Shown: positions 11,090 through 24,047 of the stretch, in pieces | Numbering within the stretch: position 1 is the first letter of the stretch | How the letters are laid out: every line of letters starts with the position of its first letter | DNA from: Spodoptera frugiperda | Lineage: Eukaryota > Arthropoda > Insecta > Lepidoptera > Noctuidae | DNA length: 64,000 nucleotides | Direction: 5' to 3' | Assembly: GCF_023101765.2 (NCBI RefSeq) | Contig: NC_064240.1 | Coordinates: 6,572,001 to 6,636,000 of the forward strand | Program-made: the position numbers and the translations under genes | Notes under the pieces: generated by a model | Seen by the model: the letters and a program-made list of their open reading frames with translations, nothing else | What the model was told of the DNA's origin: nothing | Database searches by the model: none

Positions 11090-11348
11090 TTTAGAGAGCC
11101 ATGCTTTGACACAAATGGGCCGGCTCAACCAGAGTGATACCACAGCCTCACTGAAAACCGACGTGAAACAACGCTTGCGTTGTACAAATGAGGTTACCGG
11201 AGGTCCAATCCCCATTCTACAACAACCTGTAAATTCCTATCACTTATAAGGCCGGCAACGCACTTGTAACGCCTCTGGTGTTTTGATTGTCTATGGCGGC
11301 AGCGATTGCTTACCATCAGGTGATCCATCAACTCGTTTACCGGCTTAT
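11090..11348 (+). mobile_element. lepidopteran interspersed repeat (GAGCCATGCTT ... CAGGTGATCC type)
   Basis: Begins GAGCCATGCTTTGACAC and contains GGGCCGGCTC, GTGATACCAC, AACGCTTGCGTTGT and GGTCCAATCCCC. It ends GGCCGGCAACGCACTTGTAA, TGATTGCTTACCATCAGG and TTTACCGGCTTA. This is the commonest type of 3' LINE/SINE tail in moth genomes (family knowledge; class not certain). Partial relatives are at 1690-1980 (minus) and 21465-21585. Confidence 0.72.
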
Positions 11349-14300
11349 ACTATTTAAAAAACTTTATCTATTAAAAACAGTATTGAAACTTATATGATCC
11401 TGATACGATACACAATGTACATACTTTGCCCTTTAATAAAGTACCTATAAGTTGATTCTTTCAATTGTATCAGTATATTCTCAGAAGTATCTACACGCAT
11501 CTTTGTCACAGTGTTTGAAAATATTTTCATTCATGTCGTTACAACTCCATACAGACTCGGCAAACATCGTCGTTGTTTAAACGAAGAGTTCCTATTTACA
11601 ATTGTTTCCTTGAGCGTTTTCAAGAGATTAAACTTAACTTGGGTAATATTTTTCAGACGCTTGAACTGAAAACTTTTCCTTTGTCGAAAAGGGGTGTTCG
11701 TATATTCTTAGTTTCACCATATACGCCGTGCTCATAGGAATTGTTAAGTCGCCTTATTTTGTACGCAAAATATTTTTATACCTTTGAGGCATGATGAAAA
11801 TTCATGATAAAAATGATAGAACGCTAAAATTTTAAGAGCAAAATGCTTTTAGTTTTTTTTTTGTAAACACAAAAGAATTTTCGCATTTAATTAAGATGGA
11901 AAAACATTCTTCTTCACTAAAATAAGTACCTAAGAAGTAAGAGTACTCAGACTAATTTTTTTGCAAAGATCTAGATTTTTTAGCCTAAAAAGGTTAAGTC
12001 ACTCAACTATTACTATAATCTGTTTCTTTATACAAAACTTATTTACTTTATGGGACAACTAAACCTATCTACCAGACCACTCTTGGAGCTACGAAAAATA
12101 CATATAAACAATATATTTTTTCTATAAATCCGGGCAGCGGTCAAATCAGGCACATTAATCAGGAGTTGCTCGGCGTATCGGAGCATCCTGGGCAATACCA
12201 AGTAGCTCAGTGATTTATTGGCTTGGCAGAAAGCGTCTGCCACCTGTCTGCTCGATACTTGGCAACGAAACTTTATGCCAGACCTATGGTTTTAGGGTAC
12301 GTAAGTATACAGTTTAGTAGTCTAGATGTTTTGCCTTTTTAGTAAATAAATTGGGAATTTGTTTTCAAAGAGTGTTTTGTTAAGACGTAGTGGCTTACTT
12401 TTTGTTCTGTATTGAGTGTATATAAGATTTTGTTTTTTTAATGCATAATGCATGTACACTTTATACACAAAATTTAAGTACGTGTGTGTGGAACTGCTGC
12501 AAACATAATAAGATAAATTATGCAAGGTATACAGGTGCGATGCCAATGCGTGGGTAAGTAGCTTTTCCTTATAACAAGGAAACTTTTACTCAATCCTTTT
12601 TCCGAGCATAAGTTTATTTTTCCTTAAGAAAAACTCATCGATTTTCTAGCTTGACTCATCAGTATGTGAGCACATATTGAGGAGTGAGATAAAACAAAAT
12701 GAGGAAGAAAAGCATTAAGAAATTCGAGGAATTTACTGCGTTTGAGGTAATGAAAGGATTTTCTTTGAGAACACTAACAGTAGTAAAACTTCGATATTAG
12801 TTTTTGTTATTTCACACTTGAACGATTGCCGAAAGAAGGGGGAAATTGGCGGTGCTTGAAGGGGAAACTCTTAAATAACTGCTCTTTAGCCACTTTGCTT
12901 GATTGAAACATTTTAGTTAGTGAGTTCTTTTGTTTTTTGTAGTCGTTTGTTACCTCATAAATAGTTTCGTGAAAAGTTATGAAACACAACTTTAGTAACC
13001 TAAATATATATACAGCTAACTTTAATAATACATTACCACATTTCGAAACAAAATATCTAATTTGAAATCGAAGTGGCTTACGTGATCCGAAGCCGAGTAA
13101 TATTTCGCCTGAGCTAATGAAAATATCTTTCTTCGTACGTCAGGCCAAAGATGACTCAACCCAATACAATATTGTTAGCCACATTCACTCGAAAAGGAGG
13201 AGAAAATATTAACTGGAGCAAGGCTCTTAGAACTAAATACCAGGCACAGCGTACATTTCATTATTTGCGTACAACAGGAGCCTGTTAACTCCAGACAGTC
13301 GTGCTATTAATTAAATCTGTTTACCATTTGATTGACTCTATTTGCTTCAGACTTAATTAACATTCTCGTACTTTACATCACATGTCGGTATTTAGTTCCA
13401 AGCCGTTTGTCTTGATTGAGATGTTTCGTGATATGACTGAATATTATTGTCTTAGCGTTCTACTTAATGTCGATGTACTGATAGAATCAAGGTGTGTTAA
13501 TGTACTTTGAAGCTTCAAAGTTTGACCGACTGCAGTAAAAAAATGCGTACATATGTGTTGGAAGGGAAAACCTATTATAATTTTTTGCACTATCCTTCTT
13601 TGACTTAGATCACGTATAACATTAATCAAAGCCGTCAAAAATAGGAGCTTTAAGTGTCTTTGAACTTTTTACAAGTACTAGCCTTATTTCGCTTTGTAAA
13701 TGTGGCCTCCATACCAATAGTCTATTGTCCAATGTCATCCCAAAGATACATATTTGACAAAGATAGTGATTGTACCAACATATCTATTCATATAACTCAG
13801 AAAGAATTGAGTGATTTATCTAATTTTTATTTTATTTTATTTTAATAATAATTTAATGTTAATAAACTGTAACATAATAGGTATTTATGATACCACAAAT
13901 GAGCAAACATGCATTCACAGCTTCAGAAAACCATTAAAGAATTGGCTATAATTTATTTACCACTGAAAAACTCACCAAATCCGATTCACAATTAAGACCT
14001 TAGTGGACTAAGTTTCTCAAGTGAGTCATGCGTTTACCAGCGCCTCTACAACCAGTTTCCTTACAAATCGCAAATGCTACTTCTAGCAATTCAAGTGCTC
14101 AACTTTGTCTTAACCTAGTTCATTCTAAGAAGGTAATAAAATAAGCGAAGGAACTTAATACTGTTAAGTAGATAAACGACTGTATAGTTGTATTAGTAGA
14201 TTCCTTTTAGATACAATTTAATTTAATAATGAATGCGTATTTTAATATAAACATAATTAAGAGAAAATATAAGCACGAGTATATATATTTTATTGTACAA

Positions 14301-15222
14301 AAAATAAACGAAGCCACTCATTGATGAAAACTGAAGTAGTGCTATTACTATAATATATTTATGTAAAAATTCTATTTCCGAATTTGAACTCTCAAGAGGA
14401 ATTATATAAAGTTAGAAAACCCCTAACCAATATTGATCGAAGTTTAAAAGCAATCAAGGTTAACACGGTTCAAAAATATTTACTCATACTTTCATATTTT
14501 AGATTGTTAAAGTTCTTAGCAACTAAATGTTAGGCTAACATAAAGGTGATGTAAGTTGAGAATTTTCTTTGCTACTAATCTAAATTTTCTACAAAGAACA
14601 TAAAGTGCCAATATAATCTTTATGTTTGTTAGTTGTTTACTGTTAGTAGTAACTTCAGAATTAGCTAAGCTTTAAGGGTGATATTCGCTTGACACAAAAA
14701 TCTTTTTTATTCAATAGTTAAGAAAAAATATCACCTATCGATTCGTAAATCATGCCTCAAATGAGAATGCTAATTTTGATCAACATTCCGCTACACACAT
14801 GCTTCGTGTAACAGTAAGTTTTCAGCGTTTTTAAACCTTCTTAGAAAAAAAATGTATCAATCCCACACGACGAATAAAAACTCAACAAGAATCAAATGAG
14901 TAGAAAATAATATTCATGACGCTCGATTCTTGAATTGGATAACACATTTTTATCCTATCATACACAGATCAGGATTTATTGTAATCCATTGTTACCTATT
15001 TTTCCAATACATTTTCTGAAAAATTGGAAATAAATTTTCTGGATATCAACAATATCGAGTATTAATCACGCTAACATAAAGTTTTGGCAACATTTTATCA
15101 AGTATGTTTCGTATTGATTTTAGTGCTACCTACTATTTGTTAACGTGTTAAATTAATAATCTTTGTCGGCTTTCTTCATTTAACTGCGCGACTTCAACCA
15201 CGGCATCATGTCCCACTTAATT
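11349..15222. other. gene-poor intergenic DNA
   Basis: No supported gene. A 12043-12243 minus-strand frame of 66 codons is slightly GC-richer (12125-12270) and reads protein-like, but it has no family match and no clear splice context. The 13080-13340 stretch is less AT-rich and resembles conserved non-coding DNA. Confidence 0.3.
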
Positions 15223-15292
15223 TGTTCATGAATATGAGCCCCAAGCGTATCTTGAAACTAGTCAAGTTACCTCGTAAAATAGTTACATAAGC
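15223..15292 (+). repeat. dispersed repeat (copy B), TATGAATATGAGCC type
   Basis: CATGAATATGAGCCCC, TGAAACTAGTCAAGTTACCTC and ATAGTTACATAAG parallel the copy at 836-905 with scattered substitutions. Older and more diverged than copy A. Confidence 0.5.
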
Positions 15293-18269
15293 AATGGCTT
15301 AAACATATTAAGTAAAAAATTTTCTTTGTACATTAGGTTTACTAACATATTTCCCGAGGTACGAAATTATACTTCTATCGATGTTAACAGCAGACTGTTT
15401 TCTTTGTCAACGTAAATAATGCACCCCTCTATAAACTAGTTATTCATACATACAAAAGAAGTACACACAGCGGTGTCTGGGACGCTATAATTAATGACTC
15501 CTAGCCTGTTACTAATTGAGTGAATTCAGTGAGAAGACGCGACGGCGACGATTTAAAAATACATTTTCTTTAGCAAGTTTGTTACAAGTTGCCGCTCGAA
15601 GATATCGGTCTACTAGTTACTACATTGTTATTTCTTTATAATTGTTTTTAACTTGAAGGAGAACTAGACGTTTTATTTAGTTGTTAAGAAGGACCAAAGG
15701 CCACGTCTATCTTTATTAAAATGTCACTTTGTCTGTTCCGAATAAGTATAATTTTAACCTTTAATGAATTTTATTCTGGACCCAAATCAAAAGTTACGTT
15801 GAAAATTAAAGTTATATTTAAAGACTCATAACAGTGTTTATAATTTCTAGGAAGATAAGACTGTAAAGTTAAAAGTAAAGAGTAAAAATGAAACGAGTTT
15901 ATAAGCTAAACAAACCTTTTCATCTACGCTAAAAAGAGTAAAACAAAATCTAATTCTAGACCAGTCTAAGTAGATATTTCATTATTCATCCGAGAAAACT
16001 ATTACGGGTTTCTACAAGAAAATCCTTCACGTGTGCGTCTATTCATAAGCCGAGCTCAACAATGATCGTATAACAATAAGGTGTCCTCAGTTTTCACAAC
16101 ACCACAATGGAGAATGGAAGCATATAAAGTCGCCTTGTTGCCACTAATTAATCTGCTTATTCAGGCTCCGTTGAAAGAAAAATTAACTTCCCTTGAAAAG
16201 TGACAATTGTTTTCTGCGGTGTATTTTTTATAATTAAATGCCGTGTCAAAGGGAACATTCCTTTTTTTTCTCTAAAATACGGTTCGAGTTTTTGAAATAA
16301 TTAACAATGGCTGCGTTCCTTTCTGAATTATATTATTACACCATACATATAACATGAAATTTTTCCATTACTTTTTCTGAAAGCGCAGGAATGGTGATAT
16401 GGCTTTTTTGAAGAAAATCTAAATATCACATACTTCTGGTTTACTTTATTTAAAATTGTAATATATTACGGTTTTCATGTTAATGTGTGGACTGTTACAC
16501 AAAAAACTAATTTGGAAGAAATGATAGCATCAGGTAAGTAAGAAAAATGTTTTAAAAACTCTTTATAAAACATTTTCATTCTTGCACAAGGTAAAACGCA
16601 ATTTGCATGCATAGATAGCGTCCGTTGCAGTTATGAAATATATCCCTGCATCTACAAGTTGGCTGGCCAAGTCGAGTGAATTCCGTACATTGCTGGATTA
16701 GTAAAATACTACCAAAGAGCTTTTCTGTACCGAACAAGTAATGGATATAATCCTCTAGACGATGGCTCGATACGGGCGAAGAGAGTGTATCAAGTCGCTA
16801 CTTATAATTCATTTCATAGCGACATAGATGGAATGAAACTGGGTCCCCTGTGGCTATATTTTGTGAGATTTTCCTTTTGACTGAAAGACTTTTATAAATA
16901 TTCTAGATTGATTTTCGTTCGATCTGAGTGGTATTGATATCAACTGAATTTTATACAGTCTATTTGTTAGAGACTAGTCCTGAAAAATAAGTCGTAACCC
17001 AGCTGACTGAATACATAAATTCTTAGGTATTTGTGTCAACATACCAGCAAATATATTTGTTCAACTGTGAAGAACTTTCACAGTTATATGGTAACAAAAA
17101 TTACGATAAAACATAGAACAACAAAAATAAAACTTCGTGTTACGTTGACAAACAGTTATTGCTATAAGCAAGAACGTGTCGTGTGCCCGTCGTTCTTACA
17201 CTACTTTGCCTGTGTTTCTGAGATAATGCCTCGCACACAACTAAGTGTAAACTAAAGCAGCCAAGTTATGCTGCGCACGGCCCAAACGCTGTAGAAGAAA
17301 CTTTAATTTTTGAACATACGGAATATTTTGTTTTAATAAGGCAGTTTGTAATTGTGTTTGTTTGTAACTAGAAAATTTTCCCCATTAGTCCCATACGTAC
17401 CAACACGGCTAAGTATAGTTTGTGACATAAGCAGGTGCAAGGAGAAAAGACTGCACTACATTCTACAAATAAGTTTGCATACATTCTATAAATAATCATT
17501 ATAGTTGCAGACACAAATGCGTCATCCTTACAAATGATGCTTACAAAACTGTTACAATTATCAAAACTGAACAGAAGATTCACATTGACTAATCATAAAT
17601 TTGCTTCATTGCCTTCCACTTCGAGCGAAAACAAAATATTTTTACAGATATTTCTTTATTCCATACCGTTAAGTAAGTAAGCAAGCAAGCCAACTGAATC
17701 CACTCTCTTGAATCAAAACAAAATTGAATTTCCACTAAAATCGTAGCAAGGTAAAACAAAAATTGTGAAAAACAATCTTTATTCCGATTGGCAATTACAC
17801 AAGGAAAATCAATGCCGTTCTGTAAACAACTCTATTAGCCAGTCAAGTATTAACAACGGCTGATAAACAGTCTGTATTTGATGTTTTCTTAACATTAATT
17901 TAATTTTAATTAACATTACTTTAACTATAATTACACTTTTGCTATTTTTTTTTATCAAATGCCAAATATGTCTACGTGTGTATTTTTACGTTGACCAACT
18001 GCTAAATTATTTAATTAGTAATGTATGTTACTTTAGATTATAGTTATTAGTAAAACTTTTTAAAAATGAGAATTGAAACGACGACAAATTTTAACATATT
18101 GTAATACTTTTAAAATAATAATATTACCCAGTACACTTTTACTATAATTATGTAAACATAATGTAAGTGCTAAGTTATCTTATTAATTAAACTGTGTAAT
18201 TTCGCTAGACGATATTTAATATTATAACATTTCCAAGAAGACGGAGAATTTATTAATACCTACCTGAAA
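15293..18269. other. gene-poor intergenic DNA
   Basis: Nothing coding could be supported. 16080-16260 and 16600-16860 are less AT-rich and may be conserved non-coding elements. The 74- and 71-codon frames at 17031-17255 (plus) and 17368-17583 (minus) lack splice signals and family features. Confidence 0.3.
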
Positions 18270-18670
18270 ATCATATCAGCCGCTCCGCAATCGAGAAAAT
18301 CGAAACGAATACTAAAATATGCAGAATCGAACGCATGAAATAAATTGTCGGTAATCATACCGTACGCAATATGCAATCGAATGCAGTCGCCTGAAAAATA
18401 TTGGAATCCATCCAATAAGTTGATGTAATGAAAGCGACTTTACTACCATGGTTCGGGGGAGGGTATCTAAGACGTTTGCAATTTCCGAACAAAATCTTTG
18501 TACGTTTTACGAGCAAGACAATAGATGTTTACTGGCGAACGGTGTTGGCAGACGGCCGAAGCGGCGATGCGAACAACTCATTTTACGCTCCGTGTCGCCT
18601 ACTCGATCAGCATCCCTATTCTCGATCAATCGACGTGAAACACCGAGGTGTGCAGCTCTGCACTATAAGT
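18270..18670. other. unexplained CpG-containing island in the gene desert
   Basis: About 400 bp clearly richer in C, G and CpG than its surroundings, with several ATCGA/TCGAT motifs. A 114-codon plus frame (18428-18772) crosses it, overlapped by a second frame (18448-18672). The predicted proteins resemble nothing recognised and the ends run into AT-rich sequence. A distal enhancer, alternative promoter or non-coding exon fits better than a protein gene. Confidence 0.35.
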
Positions 18671-20735
18671 AAAATGTATTGTAACTGTTACAGTTCCAAT
18701 GGATTTTCCTTAAAACAGAATACGGATAGAAATGTTTGGTACAAAACATTGATTCTTTTGGACGGACTTTAAATGTGATTCTGTTGTGATAAATGACGAT
18801 CGTTAGTTGCATTTCTTTGTTCTCTGTTGTCGGTGTGTTGTTTCGTTCATTTATTTGGATTGTGACATTAATTTGTGACGAAATGACAGACGTTTTGTAG
18901 TTTTTGTTTTAATGGTCGAGATTTTTCTTTCTTTAAAGATTTCAGTGTACAAAGTTATTTTAAGAAATAGCTGCAGTATCTTTTTCTTTTAAATTGTTAC
19001 TAATGGAATTGAATGAACCATGAAAATTGACTTTATGAGATGTTGTTTTTTTATTGTAACTCTTATTAAAACTTCTTCGTTCAATAAACCCAACTTATGA
19101 CCACAAGATCAATGAAGCAATTTTTCTTTGTAAAAAAATAATAACAACAACTAAGGCACAGGCAAGAAATAACCAGGCACCAACAAAAGATTTCTTAAGA
19201 AACTGGTGTAAAGAAGGCCAAAAGACATTGAAGGTTCGCAGACGACGGCAAAATCAGATACGATTCATTAGTGTAACGAGCTTTTAATATTTAAGGGCCG
19301 GCTTTGATTGGAATAGCTTGAAAGTGTCAGACGTTGCTCGAGGGCCGTGGCTTTGAATCCACGACACGTACTTACCTTTTCAACGTATGAAAAGTATCAC
19401 TTGAGTTTTTGACACTTTCTTTAAAAGTTTCGTGTGAAATGTTCGGTGTAGTTGTCCGAGGAATGTTGATGAAGAGTTCGATGAGACCTAGTTTTTGACG
19501 AAACAAATTGACATTAAAATGTGAATTAATGACAGACATACTATTATTTTGTTATAGACTTAAAACTATAATTCTTCAATTATAATCGACCTGTTAATTA
19601 TCTAGAACATTGATTGAAACTTCATATTTTGTGGAATGAAAAGAATGAAAATTCGTATTATAATTTCAAAGCAATTTGCACATCGGCCATAAATTGCCAA
19701 AGATATTGTATCCACAAGTAAAAATCAGCTTATTATTATGTAAAATTGCACCCCTGAGTTGTTGAAAGGGTTGATACTCCAGGGAGGTGTCGAATCATTC
19801 AAACGAACTCACTAACACTCTCCCCTGGGTTTGCTGCACCCCGATGACGTATGGTACAAAAAAAACTCATTCGTAGTAGGTAGGATAAAGAAGTCCTTAA
19901 TACTATTAATATTACTTATAGTATAAGTATATTGTTTCTGTTATGCGCTTCAAAAATTAATTTCTGGTGTCACTGGTATTTCCATGAGATCATACTTAAA
20001 TTTTTTATCGTAACTTGTGAATTTTAGAATTTTAGGTCTGTGAAATTCTTCGTAATAACATAGAGTCTGAGTTGGTTTGCAGTGTATGATAATAATTATA
20101 ATCCTATATCATTCCCGAGATGACATCACGTAAATATAAAGTTAATTCTTATTTCTTTAATGATAAAGTGTAATGTTATAATCGAGTTCTTAAAAATGTT
20201 AAATTTAATGCTACTAAGCAAGCAGATATCTTATCACCGAAAAACGCTGCGCGCTTATAAATTATGACTTAGAATTTAATCCAACGCTGTTTCTCGTGAA
20301 TATTACAAAACTGCAATTTCCGTATCAACGAGGCGTAAATAAATAATACATCAGTCCGTATACATGGATAGTATTAGTACTTACTTGTAAATTGTTATGC
20401 GTTTGTATAAATATTCAATGAGGCCGGTAATGAAACGGTACATAATAATACATTTGTGGAACAATTATTGCTATATTTCCTTTGAATAGTATTTTATACT
20501 GACTGATATTCACTTTATTTCGTGTTAAAATAAAATTGCAAAGAAACCATTACTTCGCACTTTAACGTTTAAAGGAAAAACTTCCTCTGAATTATCAATA
20601 AAACAGATCCGAAATACATAATTCAAACTCCATTCCAGTTTAGTAGTCGAAGATTCGCTTTTCCATTCAAAACCTTGCACGGCTACAGTATCAGTAAAAG
20701 CATAATTTCCTGTACTGAAATATTTATACCGAGAT
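18671..20735. other. gene-poor intergenic DNA
   Basis: No exon or RNA gene supported. 19190-19400 and 19745-19860 are less AT-rich; the latter has inverted CCAGGGAG/CTCCCCTGG-like words, possibly a decayed repeat. Confidence 0.3.
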
Positions 20736-20819
20736 CGTACGTAGCAACAGCTACGGTGCTACGCTGCTACGTTCGTAGCGAGTTCTACGACGTTGCGCGT
20801 TGGTTCTACGACTACGCGA
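20736..20819. repeat. imperfect CTACG/CGTAG array
   Basis: The pentamer CTACG or its complement CGTAG appears about ten times in 84 bases in both orientations, for example GCTACGCTGCTACGTTCGTAGC. Strand-symmetric GC-rich patches of this kind recur in lepidopteran intergenic DNA (recollection). Confidence 0.6.
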
Positions 20820-21044
20820 CCTGAGAAAACTATTTTATAAGTATTGGAAAACGACTAGTTTACATTTTATTTAATGGCATATGTGTTTAAGTTTATGAAA
20901 ATGGAAAAATATGAACTAGGTATTCAGATGAAAATATAAATAAAAATATATTTTTATTAATTGCTTGTCATATTTTAGTATCACTTAGTTTTATGATCTC
21001 TAATTGTACAAATATTTACTTAAAAAATCTAAAATTGAAGGAAG

Positions 21045-21076
21045 AATTTCACATAAGAATCATCTTATGTGAAATT
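21045..21076. repeat. perfect 14-bp hairpin, 4-nt loop
   Basis: AATTTCACATAAGA (21045-21058) and its exact complement TCTTATGTGAAATT (21063-21076) flank ATCA. Too short for a microRNA precursor; possibly a palindromic DNA site or a cruciform. Confidence 0.65.
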
Positions 21077-21464
21077 GTTTGATCAATATAATGCAATAGA
21101 AAAGCAAGGCATAGAACATGCCTACAAGTTAGTCCTAGGACACTTTTAGACTTTAGAAAGTATTAACAAACTTATAAACCAACAGAACTTAAAAGGTCAT
21201 TACATAACTGTATTTCAGGTTAGTTTCAGTCTTCATAAAGTAATCTAATAATAAAGGTTTTCGGTAACCTGTAAGCATTTGACCTCATTTAGCCTTTCCG
21301 AATTGAAACTCAACTAAACTTGGAAGTTTATATTTGAACCGTCCACAAGTTATTTTGTTTGCAAACATGAACTTTCTAAAGAGGTCGAGATTGAAGTTCT
21401 TGTAATTTGTTCCAAATAAAAAAAAAATGTAATATTAATTTTCATCGCAAATACGAGAATAATG

Positions 21465-21585
21465 TCTACAGTAAACCGACGTGAAACCACGCTTCCCAAT
21501 CCCCGATTCCCAAACAACCCTTAAATTCCTAACCCCCAAAAGGTAAAGCACTCGTAACGCATCTGCTGGTATTTCAAGTGGTTTA
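21465..21585 (+). repeat. decayed fragment of the GAGCCATGCTT-type repeat
   Basis: AAACCGACGTGAAACCACGCTT, a CCCAATCCCC block, CAAACAACCCTTAAATTCC and GCACTCGTAACGC match the middle of 11090-11348 in order. Ends are lost. Confidence 0.55.
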
Positions 21586-22975
21586 AAAAAAATGAGAACC
21601 TCCACTAATTTTTAGTTATAATATTGTACTAAAATGAATTATTGAACATTATGCCACATAAAACGAAACTGTATCATCTGCACCGATCGTTGTAGACCGC
21701 GCTATATTTTTACTTTGACAATATTTAAACCGACTTCGCGTACTAGCACTACATCGTGATCACTTAATGTTAGCAGTAAATTCAAAACGCTTAGTCGTTT
21801 TACAACCGTCGCCTGGTACTCGGTATTAGAGCAAACTCTATATAAATACTTCGTGTCATAAACCCAACATTTACATAAATACCTAATGAATCGTTTCGAA
21901 TCGGCTTACTATTGACGACAACATAAAACTTGGCCTGTCAATTTTATATTTTCTACCTTGTTTTTTATAACAAAACGCTGCCATAACATTTTTATAGTAC
22001 GAAACAACCTATAAAACGGGTTTTAGTGCACTGACATTCGTGTAAATCTTCCTTTTATTATCATATTATGTAATAATATAATTGATATACTTTTAGCACT
22101 TATAACAAGGGGTTATGACTGAAAATTGTATGGCACCTCTGGTTATGGGTTTAAAAATTGTTATTTTTATTTTCATATGCGTTGTTAACCCATTGCAATT
22201 TATGAGGATAGGGTATGTTGTGACTGAATTGGCGAATAATAGAACAAAATATGATGTATCACTATTATAACGTAGATGACATGAAAATATTACGAAAAAA
22301 GCCGATTACTGACGAAGGTACGAAAGAAGTAACTGCCTTCACGCTCTCAGCTCACGTCGATAACCCAAACTGTTGTAATGGATTCCATTTGGCAAGTTGC
22401 TAAGTAGTCTGACTTAGCTTCGGAATGTGCCTTCAACGCTTTTTTCCGAGACGTTCTGGCTTAATGTGTCTACCGTTAGATCTGTGTGCTACTCACTAAT
22501 CCTAAGAAGTTTTCCTACTAACATTTCCACGCCAATTTCGTGATCCAAAAATAAACATCTATTTCAGCTATTTTGTCCTCGTTATGTCTATTTTAATAGT
22601 AAAGTATTTAGGAAATACAAGTATTTCAGTTTTCTTTTCGTTTGTTTTATAGTGCGATGTAAGAATAGCTATGGTTACGTCATTTATTCCCTATTGTAAG
22701 GGATGAGACTAATGTTACAAGAAATTATTGTCTTTGAAAAAGGTTACAATACATTTAAATGTAATTAAAAATCGTGCGTGCCACATAGTCATTACTCATC
22801 AATAAAAAAGGCTACTTATATAAAAAAACATGTTTAAATTAAATAAGCCCGTAAAAAGACCTAACCCGCCTTAAAAACCCAATCACTCAGCCTTAAATAC
22901 CAATCGCAGACGCTTTTTAGCCTCGCAGGATTAAAAAAACAGCGTTAACAAAAATCACTCCAACACTTAACAGTC
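21586..22975. other. gene-poor intergenic DNA
   Basis: No supported gene or complete repeat. 22310-22520 is less AT-rich and unassigned. Confidence 0.3.
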
Positions 22976-23125
22976 GTCTGGAACCAAAAGCTATTTATTT
23001 ATTCATTGGATCGTGAACGATGCGCGTCCAAGTGGAACCGTGCTATTTCATCGGGTGCATTGTGATGCGCTCAATTAGCAACTGCTAAATATTAAGGACC
23101 CTGACTTGACTAATTGCTAGGAATC
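22976..23125 (+). repeat. duplicated ~140-bp element, copy 2 (uninterrupted)
   Basis: Sister of 6551-6690, sharing CGTCTGGA-CC, AAAGCTATTTATTTATTCAT, ATCGTGAACGA, CAAGTGGAA, TGCATTGTGA, CTCAATTAG and TTGACTAATTG. It shows the intact form of the site where the LINE entered copy 1. Confidence 0.6.
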
Positions 23126-23663
23126 ATCGAGTTTAGTGTTGCGTGAAATATGAGTTTTTTCTTGTCTGCTTCGATGCTTCGGTGTAAAAGAAATGTAAAT
23201 AGCAATGAGCAGATTGCAAGTTGGAATTATACAAAGTATTGCTAAAATTGCAGACGTCTGCGTACTTGAATTTGTTAAGTTGATCGACGCAGATTATGTT
23301 AGTTTAGGTAGCAGTGTAGTATCAGTTGTATAAAGACAAAGAACCTAGTTGAGATTGTCCACTAAATCTTTATTTTTTCTAGTTAAATTATAAATTACAA
23401 TAATATTTAAAGCCAACGTAAGTAATGAGTACTTAGGTATTATGATTAGCATGTAATGACTGACTGTATAACTTTACAAAATTTTACGACAAAATAAATA
23501 ATACACAACATTTTTCCATCTCAAAAAAAGTATGTAGAAATATACTGTATTAAAATAATTATTCTACCACACAAGCGCCAATTTACTTGCAAAAATACAT
23601 ATATTTTACAAAGAAAATAGGAAATCAGATTCCCTTTGAAGCGATGACTCCTTCATTGCACAC

Positions 23664-23723
23664 CCTACATTGCGTTAATTTCGGGCCCCCGCCCTTTTGA
23701 ACTGCTCAAGTCAATCGAAAAGT
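23664..23723 (+). repeat. short duplicated element, copy 1
   Basis: CCTACATTGCGTTAAT, CGCCCTTT and AGTCAATCG-AAA occur in the same order and near-equal spacing at 25396-25448, on the other side of the TTAA element. Confidence 0.45.
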
Positions 23724-24047
23724 CAATCCGTTGGTTAAACATCACAAATGAAAAGTCTTCGATAGGGAATGTTTTAAGTAATGGAAGAAATTAAAAGTGT
23801 TTTCAAGATTTTCAATGAACGAACAAAGGGAGAAATTGAAATTTTATCAGGGTTACAAAATTTATTCGGTCGTTTCTGAGGTTTTCTGACAATCTTATAA
23901 ATTAATTGATTATTATTAACTTCCATTCGGTTTTCCACCAGCTTTTATTGTCGTTCTATGATTGTTTTACCCATTTAGGGAAATTGAAATTATTGAGTAT
24001 TTTCTGAGTAGTTTAAAAATACTTGTACGAAAGTTATGTATTTCGAT

